Source of the DNA: Lignipirellula cremea
Lineage (GTDB): Bacteria; Planctomycetota; Planctomycetia; Pirellulales; Pirellulaceae
Assembly: GCF_007751035.1 (NCBI RefSeq)
Contig: NZ_CP036433.1
Span: forward strand, 2,337,001 to 2,401,000
DNA length: 64,000 bases
Direction of reading: 5' to 3'
The notes beneath the pieces were generated by a model, which did not search any database, was not told the origin of the DNA, and was given only the letters and a program-made list of their open reading frames with translations. This document shows, piece by piece, positions 9,454 to 18,255 of this stretch (the first letter of the stretch is position 1; each line of letters opens with the position of its first letter). Both the position numbers and the translations under genes were made by a program.

Positions 9454-9645
9454 TTATTTATAAAGAATAAGCTTGCCGCGTCGCGTTCGTCGCAAGCGGT
9501 AGAACTCCTCGCCGTGCTGGATCAGCACTTCGTCGGCCGTTCCCAGCAACTCGTCGGAACTCCAGGACGGCCGGGCAGGAGGGTCCACCGGAGCAGGCGC
9601 CGGGAATCGTTCCGGTTCCAAATTGTCGGCTGGCGTATCGGTCAT
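9454..9645 (-). CDS. hemP: Hemin uptake protein HemP family
   Basis: 63 residues from the ATG at 9645 (AAGG eight bases upstream). The C-terminal half fits HemP: SDELLGTADEVLIQHGEEFY, then RLRRTRRGKLILYK, against the usual pattern of L-x-G-x-x-x-V-x-I-x-H-G-x-x-Y-x-L-R-x-T-x-x-GKLILTK. HemP proteins are small cytoplasmic proteins linked to iron/haem uptake and are normally Fur-controlled. Here the gene is alone, with no TonB receptor or hemin ABC genes nearby. A Fur-box-like sequence lies just upstream. The alternative ATG at 9711 would place that box inside the gene. Confidence 0.8.
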   Translation of the reverse strand: MTDTPADNLEPERFPAPAPVDPPARPSWSSDELLGTADEVLIQHGEEFYRLRRTRRGKLILYK

Positions 9646-9660
9646 ACAAGGCACCTTAAC

Positions 9661-9679
9661 GATAATGAGTCTCAGTTCC
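9661..9679 (-). promoter_or_regulatory. Possible Fur box of hemP
   Basis: Read on the minus strand the site is GGAACTGAGACTCATTATC, 14 of 19 matches by eye to the classical GATAATGATAATCATTATC. It lies 15 bases before the hemP ATG. The right half (CATTATC) is perfect. Iron-responsive repression of hemP is established in other bacteria; its use here is inference. Confidence 0.45.
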
Positions 9680-9930
9680 GTTAGATTAGCGACAATTGTT
9701 ACCGTCGTCAAGACGCACCTGATTGGCCGGGCATCCGCCCTTTGTCTGCTTGACTGGCGGGCGAGCGGGGCGAAAAAACATCTCGCCGGGGTTCCGAATT
9801 TCCAAGAAAGGGGTGCGGTCAGAGAGCCGGCAATGTAGGATCGAAGTAGTGGGCGGCCGCGTCGGAGGCGGCGGTGCGGATACGGCGCCTGGCAAACTGA
9901 TGACGGCGAATGGGCGAGTGCACACTGCTT

Positions 9931-10899
9931 ATGGCGAACAAGATCCCCTCCGACGCATCCCAGTTGCGACTGCGGCCAGGCGACCAGTTGCTGGACGCGC
10001 CGGAGCTGAAATCGCTGGAACTGGTCGGCCGTCTGGCCGATCCGGGCATCGTCGATCGTGCGCCCCCGCGCGCGGCTTTAAGGCGTTATCGACCCGGCGA
10101 CCTGCTTTGCCGCCAGGGAGAAACAGCGGCGACGGCGTTCTATCTGTTGACCGCCAGCGATGTAGCCACGCTACGGGAACGCCAGCTGAAACGGCGTCGC
10201 TCGGTCGCTGATGACTCGGAACTGCAGGGGGATCTGGACTGGGCCAGGCAGCGCATCGCCGACACGGCGCCGCCCCCTGGACGGCAACTGGCCGCCGCCG
10301 TGCTGCTGGACCAGCGACAGGAACAGGAACCGCCTGGCTTTTTTTCCAAACTGATGGGAGCCAGCTCCGCCGCAGCAAAGCGGCCGGCCGCCATCCCGAT
10401 CGATGCCCCTTCTGATATCGACGCAGCGACCGGAGTCGGACCGTTGTACGAAGGCGACCTGTTTGGCGAACGCAGCTGCCTGCAGCAAACGCCCCGCTCC
10501 GCCTCGGTGGTCGCCACCACGGACTGCCTGGCCCTGGAGTTCCTGGGCGGCTTTTTGAAAACGCTCCGCAGCGACGCCGGGTTTCGACGTCGGCAGGACG
10601 AATCGTATCGCACGCGACTGCTGGCCAGCCATCTGCGACGCGCCGACCTGTTCGCCGGCCTGGACGCCGCGGCCCTGGATCGGATCGCCGCGTCGGCGGA
10701 GATGGTCTCGGTGGAGCCCGGCCGCATCCTGGGCGAAGAGGGCGCCGCCGCTGACAGTCTGTACGTGGTCCGCAACGGCGACGTCCAGGCGATTGCCGAC
10801 GCTTCGCTGGTCATCCGCGAAGACGACATATCTGACTGGACCGCATTTTGCCGCGAGCTGCTGGTCGACAGCCAAACGCCCGGCGAGGGTTCGCCTTGA
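9931..10899 (+). CDS. Cyclic nucleotide-binding-domain protein
   Basis: 322 residues from the ATG at 9931 (an ATG at 9910 is possible; neither has a clear ribosome site). Two cNMP-binding-like segments are visible. The first begins RYRPGDLLCRQGETAATAFYLL and resumes with YEGDLFGERSCLQQTPRSASVVA after an insertion of about 90 residues rich in Arg/Asp/Pro. The second begins LFAGLDAAALDRIAASAE and reaches SLYVVRNGDV, then ends without a phosphate-binding cassette. It is followed after 91 bp on the same strand by the FHA-ferredoxin gene, so the two probably act together as a sensor and an electron-transfer protein. Whether it binds any nucleotide is doubtful for the second domain. Confidence 0.75.
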   Translation: MANKIPSDASQLRLRPGDQLLDAPELKSLELVGRLADPGIVDRAPPRAALRRYRPGDLLCRQGETAATAFYLLTASDVATLRERQLKRRRSVADDSELQGDLDWARQRIADTAPPPGRQLAAAVLLDQRQEQEPPGFFSKLMGASSAAAKRPAAIPIDAPSDIDAATGVGPLYEGDLFGERSCLQQTPRSASVVATTDCLALEFLGGFLKTLRSDAGFRRRQDESYRTRLLASHLRRADLFAGLDAAALDRIAASAEMVSVEPGRILGEEGAAADSLYVVRNGDVQAIADASLVIREDDISDWTAFCRELLVDSQTPGEGSP

Positions 10900-10990
10900 G
10901 GGAAGGGATCGCCGCGTTCGCCAGCGCCGCGTCGGGCTGGAGCCGGCGTCGCCCTGACTGGAATTTTCAACTTGCCCCAGGACGGCCGCT

Positions 10991-13876
10991 TTGTTTGTAC
11001 TTGTTGTTAATGGACCCGGATCAGGCCAACGCTGGCGGAAAACTCTGCCATCCCAGGGAGCGGTGCGTCTGGGCCGCGCGCCGGCGGCGGGCTGGGATGT
11101 CGAATGGGATATGCGCATCTCGCGGGAGCATGCCGATCTGCGGGTGGAAGGCCAGTCCCTGGTCGTGCGACTGGTCGACGACGCGCGGAACGATGCGACC
11201 TTCCGCGGCGTCAAAACTCGCTGCTTTACGATGGCGCCGGGTGAGGAGTTTCGGCTGGGAAAAACTCGCTTTCGCTTTGCCCGGGCCGACGAGTCGGAAT
11301 GTGACAAGCCGGTCAAACTGAGCGGGCAGTCGCCGCCGGAACCTTCGCCGCTGGCGCCGCGCAGTACGCCGGCGGAACTGGCCCAGCTCAAAGAGAAAAT
11401 GGCCAGCCTGCGGCAAGTCGTGCAGGGCGGCAAAGCGGCGGTCTCCGGTCCGGCCTCGCCGGCGCAGGAACTGGTGGACCAGCTGCAGGCCCGGCTCGAT
11501 CAGCTGCGTCAGCAAATGGCGAATCCCCCTGCCTCCGCCGCCTCGCCGGCCGACGCCGGCTCGAGGCCTTCTGACCCACCGCCACCGCACAAAGTTCCGT
11601 CGCTGGAGGAAGAAGGCCCTTCGATCCCCGAGGAGGAAATCCCGGCCGATGAGCGGGAATCGGTAGTCGACCTGGTCGAGTTCGTGCCAGATCCCAAAGC
11701 CGACGGGCCCTCCAGCGATTCGCCCTGGAACGCGGCGGAAATCGAAGCGGCCGGACTCGAGGATTCCTGGGCGGCCGACGGATTGCTAGACGACGCCGAC
11801 TTCCACGATCCGCCTGGCCCGCCGCGGCCGCGCGACATTACTGATCGGCTTGATGTCTCCCAGTTGCACGATCGCATCCTCGAAGTTGACCAGCAGATTC
11901 GCGAGGTCGGCGTCGACAATGTTTCTGACTCGAAGAAACTAACCGAATCGCAGCAAGCGTATATCGAGCTGCTGCTGGAGCGTCTGGCCAGCGAACAGGT
12001 CGCCTCCAGCGAAGACGTTCTGGCCATTCGAGAAAACCGCGACCTGATGCAGCAGATCGCCGCCGCCCAGGACGAACTGGCTGAACAGGCGATCGCCAAA
12101 ATGCGGCAAAGCGACTCCTCGCTGGAGGCCGTCGATCTGGTCGCCCTGCAGGTGAAATACGAAGCGGCCCGCGCCAAACGTTCGGAGGATCTGACCGGAT
12201 CCGAACAGGACGTTCTGTCGCGCATGGCTGCCCAGGGTCGCTCGCTGACCGACCTCGCCGACGAAGCCCAGGCTGCCGGCGTAGCGGCCGTGGAAGCCCG
12301 GATCTCGGCCCAGTCGCGGTCCCAGGTCTGGGGGCGATTGCCGGCTTCCGTGCAGCAACTGATCCGCCGCATCGCTGGCGGAAAGCAGCCAACCGAAGAC
12401 GACAAGCTGCAGCTGCTGTCAGCTCTCAACGGACTGATCCGCGACCCGCGTTTGCTGGCGTCGGCTTTGAAAGAACTGCTGCAGTCATCGGCGATTGCGA
12501 CGCCGCTTCGCGACTTTCCCCAGGCCACACGCGATGAAGTAGACGACTGGTCCGACCTGCAGCTCCAGGCGGGCCGACGTCTGGCGTTTTCGCAACTGTA
12601 CCCTTCGCTCGCCACCCCTTCGCAGGCTCTCCGCCCCACGGTGGTGCGTTACCTGTCGCGGGGCGACCTGCTGGGTTTTGTCGCCGATGCCGACGGGCTG
12701 TGCTGGAACGCCGTGTATGTCGCATACGACTATCCGCCGGGACGTATCCGTCCGGCAGCGGTCGAATTGGCGCGGCTGGAGTGGAGCGTGATCGAACCGC
12801 TGCTGCGGCGCAACAGTTCGCTCGCCAACAAAGCGGCCGCGTTAACCGCCCTGGTTCCGATGACGCCACGTTCGCACACTCCACCGCCGGATGCGGACCG
12901 GCTCCGCAGCCTGCCCGACTACCGTCGCCTGGGCCTGCACCAGGGCCTGCAGACGATGCTCCTCGACAGGGAGGTGTGCGGCGATTGCAACGCGTGCGTG
13001 CAAGCTTGTATCGACACGCACGACGACGGCTTTAGCCGGCTGGCTTTGACCGGTCCCACGATCGAGAAGCGCCTTGTGCCGACAACCTGCCGCCAGTGCG
13101 TGGACCCGACTTGCCTGGTTGGTTGTCCCGTCCAGGCGATCAGCCGGGAAGAGCGGGGGCAGATCACCATTCACGACTGGTGCATTGGTTGTGGTTTGTG
13201 CGCCGAGCAGTGTCCGTTTGAGGCGATCCAGATCCACGACGTCGGCCTGATTCCGGCCCGGTCCGACGCCTGGCGCCTGGCGCCCGATTTGAACACCGGC
13301 GACCGCTGGACCCGGCCCGGCTTTGACGATTCCGCCTGGCGGCAGGGAGCTCTGCCGCTGGCGTGGGACGCTGCTGCGCAAACCAGCCTGGCGCCGGGGG
13401 AGGAAACCAGTCTGGCCCTGTGCTGCCGGCGGGAGTTTTCGCTGGAGCGTTTGCAGCGCGGTCGCGAGGCCAGCTACCTGCTGTCGCTGTCGACCACGGC
13501 GCCTTCCGCCCAGGTGTGGATCAACGGCGTTCGCCTGTCGCCCTGGACGTCGCCGGAGCCATCTGCCTCGGACCCGGAAAAAACGTTGTATCGGGTCGCT
13601 TCTTCGGCGATCGGCGCCAAGGCCTCGAATCTGCTGGCGGTGCGACTGGCGTCTGGCGCCGCTTTGGATTCCCGTCTGCTGGAGGTGCGTCTGGACGTGT
13701 TGCCGGCTGACGCCCGATCGGGGCAGGGAGAGCTGTTTGTGCTGGCCGCTTCCCAGCGCACGGCGGCCAAACGTCCCGTCGTTTGCGACCTTTGCGCGCA
13801 GTTGCCCGACCAGGACCCGGCCTGCGTTACGGCTTGCCCGCATGCCGGGGCGTTTCGTTTTGACGGACGCTGCTGA
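10991..13876 (+). CDS. FHA - coiled-coil - polyferredoxin fusion protein with jelly-roll-like insert
   Basis: 961 residues from a TTG start with AGGA eight bases upstream. Order of parts: an FHA phosphothreonine-binding domain (about 1-100: GPGSGQRW, VRLGRAPAAG, DMRISREHADL); an acidic, Pro-rich linker; a helical, coiled-coil-like region (about 280-480); a helical part to about 650; then a DmsB-like set of 4Fe-4S motifs. The clusters are C663/C666/C669/C673, C700/C703/C708/C712 and C731/C734/C737/C741, with a last group at the C-terminus (CDLC...CVTACP). Between the third and last groups sits a segment of about 180 residues (DRWTRPGFDDSAW, VWINGVRLS) that looks like a glycosidase-type jelly-roll domain. 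Cytoplasmic, as there is no signal peptide. Likely moves electrons under phosphopeptide or cNMP-linked control; the partner oxidoreductase is not nearby. Confidence 0.8.
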   Translation: MFVLVVNGPGSGQRWRKTLPSQGAVRLGRAPAAGWDVEWDMRISREHADLRVEGQSLVVRLVDDARNDATFRGVKTRCFTMAPGEEFRLGKTRFRFARADESECDKPVKLSGQSPPEPSPLAPRSTPAELAQLKEKMASLRQVVQGGKAAVSGPASPAQELVDQLQARLDQLRQQMANPPASAASPADAGSRPSDPPPPHKVPSLEEEGPSIPEEEIPADERESVVDLVEFVPDPKADGPSSDSPWNAAEIEAAGLEDSWAADGLLDDADFHDPPGPPRPRDITDRLDVSQLHDRILEVDQQIREVGVDNVSDSKKLTESQQAYIELLLERLASEQVASSEDVLAIRENRDLMQQIAAAQDELAEQAIAKMRQSDSSLEAVDLVALQVKYEAARAKRSEDLTGSEQDVLSRMAAQGRSLTDLADEAQAAGVAAVEARISAQSRSQVWGRLPASVQQLIRRIAGGKQPTEDDKLQLLSALNGLIRDPRLLASALKELLQSSAIATPLRDFPQATRDEVDDWSDLQLQAGRRLAFSQLYPSLATPSQALRPTVVRYLSRGDLLGFVADADGLCWNAVYVAYDYPPGRIRPAAVELARLEWSVIEPLLRRNSSLANKAAALTALVPMTPRSHTPPPDADRLRSLPDYRRLGLHQGLQTMLLDREVCGDCNACVQACIDTHDDGFSRLALTGPTIEKRLVPTTCRQCVDPTCLVGCPVQAISREERGQITIHDWCIGCGLCAEQCPFEAIQIHDVGLIPARSDAWRLAPDLNTGDRWTRPGFDDSAWRQGALPLAWDAAAQTSLAPGEETSLALCCRREFSLERLQRGREASYLLSLSTTAPSAQVWINGVRLSPWTSPEPSASDPEKTLYRVASSAIGAKASNLLAVRLASGAALDSRLLEVRLDVLPADARSGQGELFVLAASQRTAAKRPVVCDLCAQLPDQDPACVTACPHAGAFRFDGRC

Positions 13877-14121
13877 TTCTGGGGGTTGCCCAACTTACAA
13901 GATCCGCTGTCGTCGGTACTATTTGAGGGTTGTATCTGACAGTCGGCCGGCCCCCCTGCCAATGGCGGGTCACAGGGCCTGCCGGGAATCCTCCGGCGCT
14001 TGCCTTGGCGCCGAGACTCGGGTATGGTCTGGAGTTTGGTGAATCAAGGAATCACACGAGAACAGTTTGGCGCTGATTCTCTCCTGCCTGTTATCCCGCC
14101 CCCATTGATTGAGGAACTTCC

Positions 14122-15252
14122 ATGAGTGTCGATTCTTCCTCGACGGCCGACATTGCCGCCAAAGCAGCAGCGGCGCGTGAGCGACTAGATCAACACGCCT
14201 ACGAGATTGTGCAGTGGCACTTTCACGAGTCGACCGGTTGCCCGTTCTGGCTTCAAAAAAAGAAGGAATTGAAGTTCGATCCACTCACGGAAGTGAAAAA
14301 CTACGACGACATTAAAAAATTCCCCAATTTTGAAGACGACTGGCTCCGTGAGGGCTCGGTTCGGAATTGGGTTCCGCAGGCTTTTGCCGACAAACCCGTT
14401 TATGTCTTTGAAACGGGCGGCACCACGGGCCAGCCGAAACGTCGTATTGTGATCGACGATTTCCGCACCGACTATGAAATGTTCAGCGAAACGCTCCCCG
14501 ACGAGTACTTCCCGCGGGGCGCCAACTGGCTGATGCTGGGGCCGTCGGGTCCGCGTCGCCTGCGTCTGGCGGTGGAGCATTTGTGCCAGCATCGCGGCGG
14601 CATCTGTTTTTGTATCGACCTCGATCCGCGGTGGGTCGTCAAGTTGATCAAAACGGGCCAGATGGATCAGCTGGAAGCGTACAAAAAGCATTGCACCGAT
14701 CAGGCGATCACCATTCTCGAATCCGAGAATAACGTGCAGTGCATGTTCGCCACCCCCAAACTGCTCGACTCCCTGGCCGACGCGCTCGAGGATAAAGGCA
14801 GCAGCATCCCGCAGGCCGGCATCACCGGGATTTTCTCCGGCGGCACCGAGTTCACTCCCCAGTGGACCCGTTACTGCGTGGAAGAGCTCTTCGGCGGACC
14901 GCCGGAAAAAAGCGGCGTGTACATGACGCCGACCTACGGCAATACGCTGATGGGACTCGCCTGCAGCAGCCCTGTTACGGCGGCTGACAAATACAAGATT
15001 TCGTACTACGCTCCGCAACCGCGGGCCGTGACCGAAGTCGTTTCGTTCGACGACAGCAATGAGAAAGTCGGCGTGGGCGAAACGGGCCGCGTGAAACTGA
15101 CCACGCTGACCAAAGAGTTCTTCGTGCCCGGCTTCCTGGAACGGGACGAAGGCGAACGCGAAGCGGCCTGTGCCATGTACCCCTGGGACGGGGTTAGCGG
15201 CGTGCGACCGTACCATGAGTTTGCCTCGTCGACCACCGTCGGCGTGTACTAA
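14122..15252 (+). CDS. Adenylate-forming acid ligase (LuxE / phenylacetate-CoA-ligase-like)
   Basis: 376 residues. The signature VFETGGTTGQPKRR (about residues 94-107) is the ATP-binding loop of adenylate-forming enzymes, and GIFSGGTEFTP and MTPTYGNTLMG fit the later core motifs. The length is that of LuxE acyl-protein synthetases rather than full acyl-CoA ligases (about 430 or more), and the C-terminal subdomain appears short. It should activate a carboxylic acid as an acyl-adenylate and pass it to a thiol. The next two genes on the same strand encode an aldehyde-dehydrogenase-fold reductase and an alcohol dehydrogenase, which suggests stepwise reduction of an acid. Substrate unknown. Confidence 0.75.
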   Translation: MSVDSSSTADIAAKAAAARERLDQHAYEIVQWHFHESTGCPFWLQKKKELKFDPLTEVKNYDDIKKFPNFEDDWLREGSVRNWVPQAFADKPVYVFETGGTTGQPKRRIVIDDFRTDYEMFSETLPDEYFPRGANWLMLGPSGPRRLRLAVEHLCQHRGGICFCIDLDPRWVVKLIKTGQMDQLEAYKKHCTDQAITILESENNVQCMFATPKLLDSLADALEDKGSSIPQAGITGIFSGGTEFTPQWTRYCVEELFGGPPEKSGVYMTPTYGNTLMGLACSSPVTAADKYKISYYAPQPRAVTEVVSFDDSNEKVGVGETGRVKLTTLTKEFFVPGFLERDEGEREAACAMYPWDGVSGVRPYHEFASSTTVGVY

Positions 15253-15489
15253 ACAGATTCTGCCAGCCGGCGCCTCTGCCTGGAGGCGCCGCGTATGCGA
15301 CGCCAGGCGACTTTGCTCCCCGCGGTCCTGCCGCGCTGTCCCGCTCCCCCGGATTCTCCGGCGGAGCATGTCAGCCGGCCAGGTCGGCCCCTTTTTCTGG
15401 CCGTCCGGGACCGTAACCGAGGCCAATGCGTCTTCGTCGATCCAACAAACAGGCCCCAGCGGCCGCCGTATCCTTTAGCGGAGATTCCC

Positions 15490-16908
15490 GTGCTTAATAT
15501 TCCTGTGATGCGTTGGGGCGAACCGTACGAATCGCTCGAGATCGACGAAGTTCTGCACTTCGCCACCGGCGAACCGATCGCCAAAGTCAGCCAGGCCAAT
15601 GGCGGCATTATCCAACGCGATATGCGTAAAGCCCAGCAGGCGCGTGATACGCTCCGCCAGTTCAAGATCAGCGAACTCATCGCCATGATCGCCAAGGCGG
15701 CCGACCTGTACGAAAACGGCACCCTGCCGCTGGGCGACGGCGTGCAGTCGCCCGACGACTTTGTGCACCAGCAGTCGGCCAGCACCGGTCTGCCGGAACA
15801 CATGTGCCGCTCCAACATGGGGAAGAACTCGTTCGTGTTGAAAAACATGGACCGGATCCTCGACTGCCTGACCCGCGGCCTGGATCTCGATATCCTGACC
15901 AAAGGCTACGGCATGGAAAGCCGCGGCGTCATGCTCAGCTATCAGGCGCAAGCGCCCGTGCTGGGGGCCGTGCTGCCTTCCAATTCGCCCGGCGTGCACA
16001 CGCTCTGGCTGCCCGTCATTCCGCTGCAGTTGGGTCTGGTGCTCAAGCCCGGCCCGCAGGAACCGTGGACGCCTTACCGCATGATCTCGGCCTTTATTGA
16101 AGCCGGCATCCCGCGGAATGTGTTCTCGCTGTATCCAGGCGGCCCGGAAGCGGGAGCGGCCGTGCTCAGCTCGTGCGATCGCGCCATGATCTTCGGCGGC
16201 ACCGCCACCGTGGAACAGTACAAGGGGAACCACAAGGTCCAGGCCCACGGCCCGGGCTTCTCCAAGATCCTGCTTGGCGACGACGTGGTCGACGACTGGG
16301 AAAAGTACATCGACCTGATGGCCGAGAGTATCTACATCAACAGCGGTCGCGGTTGCATCAACTGCTCCGGCGTGTGGGCCTCCCGTCATACGCAGGAAAT
16401 CGCCCAGGCTCTGGCCGAAAAGCTGGGCCCGATCGAAGCCAAACCCCCGCAGGACGAAGAAGCCGGCCTGGCCGCCTTTACGATTTCCGGCATGGGCAAA
16501 GCGGTCTGGAACATGATCGAAACCGATCTCAAAGAGAGCGGCGTCACCGACATGACCTCCCAGTACGGCGACCGCCTGGTCGAGCAGGAACGCTGCTCGT
16601 ATCTGCGGCCGACGATCGTCCATTGCAAGCGTCCGGAAAACGCGATCGCCAAGAAGGAATACATGTATCCCTTCTCGACCGTCGTCGAATGCCCGCAGGA
16701 TCAGATGCTGTCCAAAATTGGACCGACGCTGGTTTGCACGGCCATTACGGATAACCAGAAGTGGGCGCAGGAACTGTCCGACGCCACCCACATTGATCGC
16801 CTGAACATCGGCCCCATCCCGACGACCAGGCTCAACTGGCTGCAGCCGCACGAAGGAAGCATTATCGACTTCCTGTTCCGCTCTCGTGCGTACCAGGTGC
16901 CCGAATAG
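15490..16908 (+). CDS. Aldehyde dehydrogenase-superfamily reductase (possibly LuxC-like)
   Basis: 472 residues from GTG at 15490, with GGAG six bases upstream. The longer frame from 15295 adds 65 residues of non-protein-like sequence. The fold signature includes AVLPSNSPGVHTLWLP in place of the usual PWNFP motif, IFGGTATV for the cofactor loop, and SGRGCINCSG holding the catalytic Cys. KEYMYPFSTVVECP resembles the late ALDH motif. Such enzymes either oxidise aldehydes or, as in LuxC, reduce acyl thioesters to aldehydes. Its place between an acid-activating enzyme and an alcohol dehydrogenase favours the reductive role. The spacing from the ligase is 237 bp. Confidence 0.8.
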   Translation: MLNIPVMRWGEPYESLEIDEVLHFATGEPIAKVSQANGGIIQRDMRKAQQARDTLRQFKISELIAMIAKAADLYENGTLPLGDGVQSPDDFVHQQSASTGLPEHMCRSNMGKNSFVLKNMDRILDCLTRGLDLDILTKGYGMESRGVMLSYQAQAPVLGAVLPSNSPGVHTLWLPVIPLQLGLVLKPGPQEPWTPYRMISAFIEAGIPRNVFSLYPGGPEAGAAVLSSCDRAMIFGGTATVEQYKGNHKVQAHGPGFSKILLGDDVVDDWEKYIDLMAESIYINSGRGCINCSGVWASRHTQEIAQALAEKLGPIEAKPPQDEEAGLAAFTISGMGKAVWNMIETDLKESGVTDMTSQYGDRLVEQERCSYLRPTIVHCKRPENAIAKKEYMYPFSTVVECPQDQMLSKIGPTLVCTAITDNQKWAQELSDATHIDRLNIGPIPTTRLNWLQPHEGSIIDFLFRSRAYQVPE

Positions 16909-17016
16909 TTTCGGGTCGGAACGTCGCCGCGTGGGAGTCACGCGGCGACCCTTTTGGGCGGACGCGAGGCGGCGTCGGCCCTGTTGCACTCTTCGTGTAG
17001 TCTTGCCGGACCGCCC

Positions 17017-18162
17017 ATGACGCCATTTGATTTCGAACCGCGAACACGGATTGTTTTCGGCGCCGAGAAGATTGACACTCTGGGCGCGCTGGCCGCAGAA
17101 CTGGGGGCCCGGCGTCCGCTGGTCGTCAGCGACCCCGGCGTCATCGCCTGCGGCCACGCCGAACGCGGCATGCAAGCGCTGCGCAGCGCCGGACTCGATC
17201 CGGTCCTTTTCCAGGGCGTGCACGAAAACCCCACCACGCGCGATGTGGAACAGGGAGTGCAGGTCGCCCGCGATATCCAGCCCGACATGCTGATTGGCCT
17301 GGGCGGGGGCAGTTCCATGGACTGCGCCAAGGGGATGAATTTCCTCTACACCAACGGCGGCAAAATGCACGACTACTGGGGCGTCGGCAAAGCGACCCGG
17401 CCGATGCTGCCGATGATCGCCGTACCGACCACCTCGGGCACCGGCAGCGAAACGCAATCATTCGCCCTGATCTCCGATGCGGAAACGCACGTCAAAATGG
17501 CTTGCGGCGACAAAAAGGCTGCCTGTCGCATCGCTTTGCTGGATCCGTTGCTGACGGTCACCCAGCCGCCCCGCGTGACGGCTTTGACCGGCATCGACGC
17601 CATTTCCCACGCGCTGGAAACATACGTCACCCTGAAACGGAACGCGGCGTCGCTGGCCTTCAGCCTGGAGTCCTGGCGCCTGCTGGCCGGTAACTTCGGC
17701 GCGGTGCTGGATAACCCGAGCGACCTGGAAGCACGCGGAGCGATGCAGCTGGGAGCCGCATTTGCCGGCCTGGCGATTGAGAACTCCATGCTGGGCGCCG
17801 CGCATGCGATGGCGAACCCGCTGACCGCCCTTTACCAGACGCCGCACGGCCATGCAGTCGGGGTCATGTTGCCGCATGTGGTGCGGTTCAACGGGGAGCA
17901 GCATCCGCGGTGGTACGCCGAGCTGCTCGACCTGGGCGGACCTGCCCTGCCCGCCGCCGAATCGGGCGCCGCGGGACTGGCCGACTTTCTGACCGGACTG
18001 ATCCGGAAGGCGGGCCTGGCCACGAACCTGAGCCAGATGTCCGTCACCGCAGACCGTCTGCCCGAACTGGCGGCCGCCGCCGAGCAACAGTGGACCGGGA
18101 AGTTCAACCCCCGCACCGCCGGCGTCGACGACTTTCTGCGGCTTTACCAGGCGGCCATGTGA
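17017..18162 (+). CDS. Iron-containing alcohol dehydrogenase
   Basis: 381 residues from the ATG at 17017; earlier in-frame codons add 21 unlikely residues. The family pattern is clear: GLGGGSSMDCAKG for NAD(P) binding (about residue 95), VPTTSGTGSETQSFA, the metal-site region DAISHALETYV, GLAIENSMLGAAHAMANPL and the HGHAVG-like PHGHAVGVMLPHVV. The His residues around the last two stretches should bind the metal. It interconverts an aldehyde and an alcohol. It follows the aldehyde-dehydrogenase-fold gene by 108 bp on the same strand and probably completes an acid-to-aldehyde-to-alcohol route, or the reverse. Confidence 0.9.
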   Translation: MTPFDFEPRTRIVFGAEKIDTLGALAAELGARRPLVVSDPGVIACGHAERGMQALRSAGLDPVLFQGVHENPTTRDVEQGVQVARDIQPDMLIGLGGGSSMDCAKGMNFLYTNGGKMHDYWGVGKATRPMLPMIAVPTTSGTGSETQSFALISDAETHVKMACGDKKAACRIALLDPLLTVTQPPRVTALTGIDAISHALETYVTLKRNAASLAFSLESWRLLAGNFGAVLDNPSDLEARGAMQLGAAFAGLAIENSMLGAAHAMANPLTALYQTPHGHAVGVMLPHVVRFNGEQHPRWYAELLDLGGPALPAAESGAAGLADFLTGLIRKAGLATNLSQMSVTADRLPELAAAAEQQWTGKFNPRTAGVDDFLRLYQAAM

Positions 18163-18255
18163 TATAATCAGACAGGGCGAACCCGGCCAAAAGCGCGCCG
18201 GCGTCGCCTGCCTGCCGTCCCACTCGCCACACGCCTGCATTGACCGAATATCACC

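Noticed and set aside
15475-17457. 660-residue minus-strand open frame opposite the ALDH and alcohol dehydrogenase genes
   Set aside because: It is a shadow of two well-supported plus-strand genes; its product shows no family motif and is His/Arg-rich as expected from an antisense frame.
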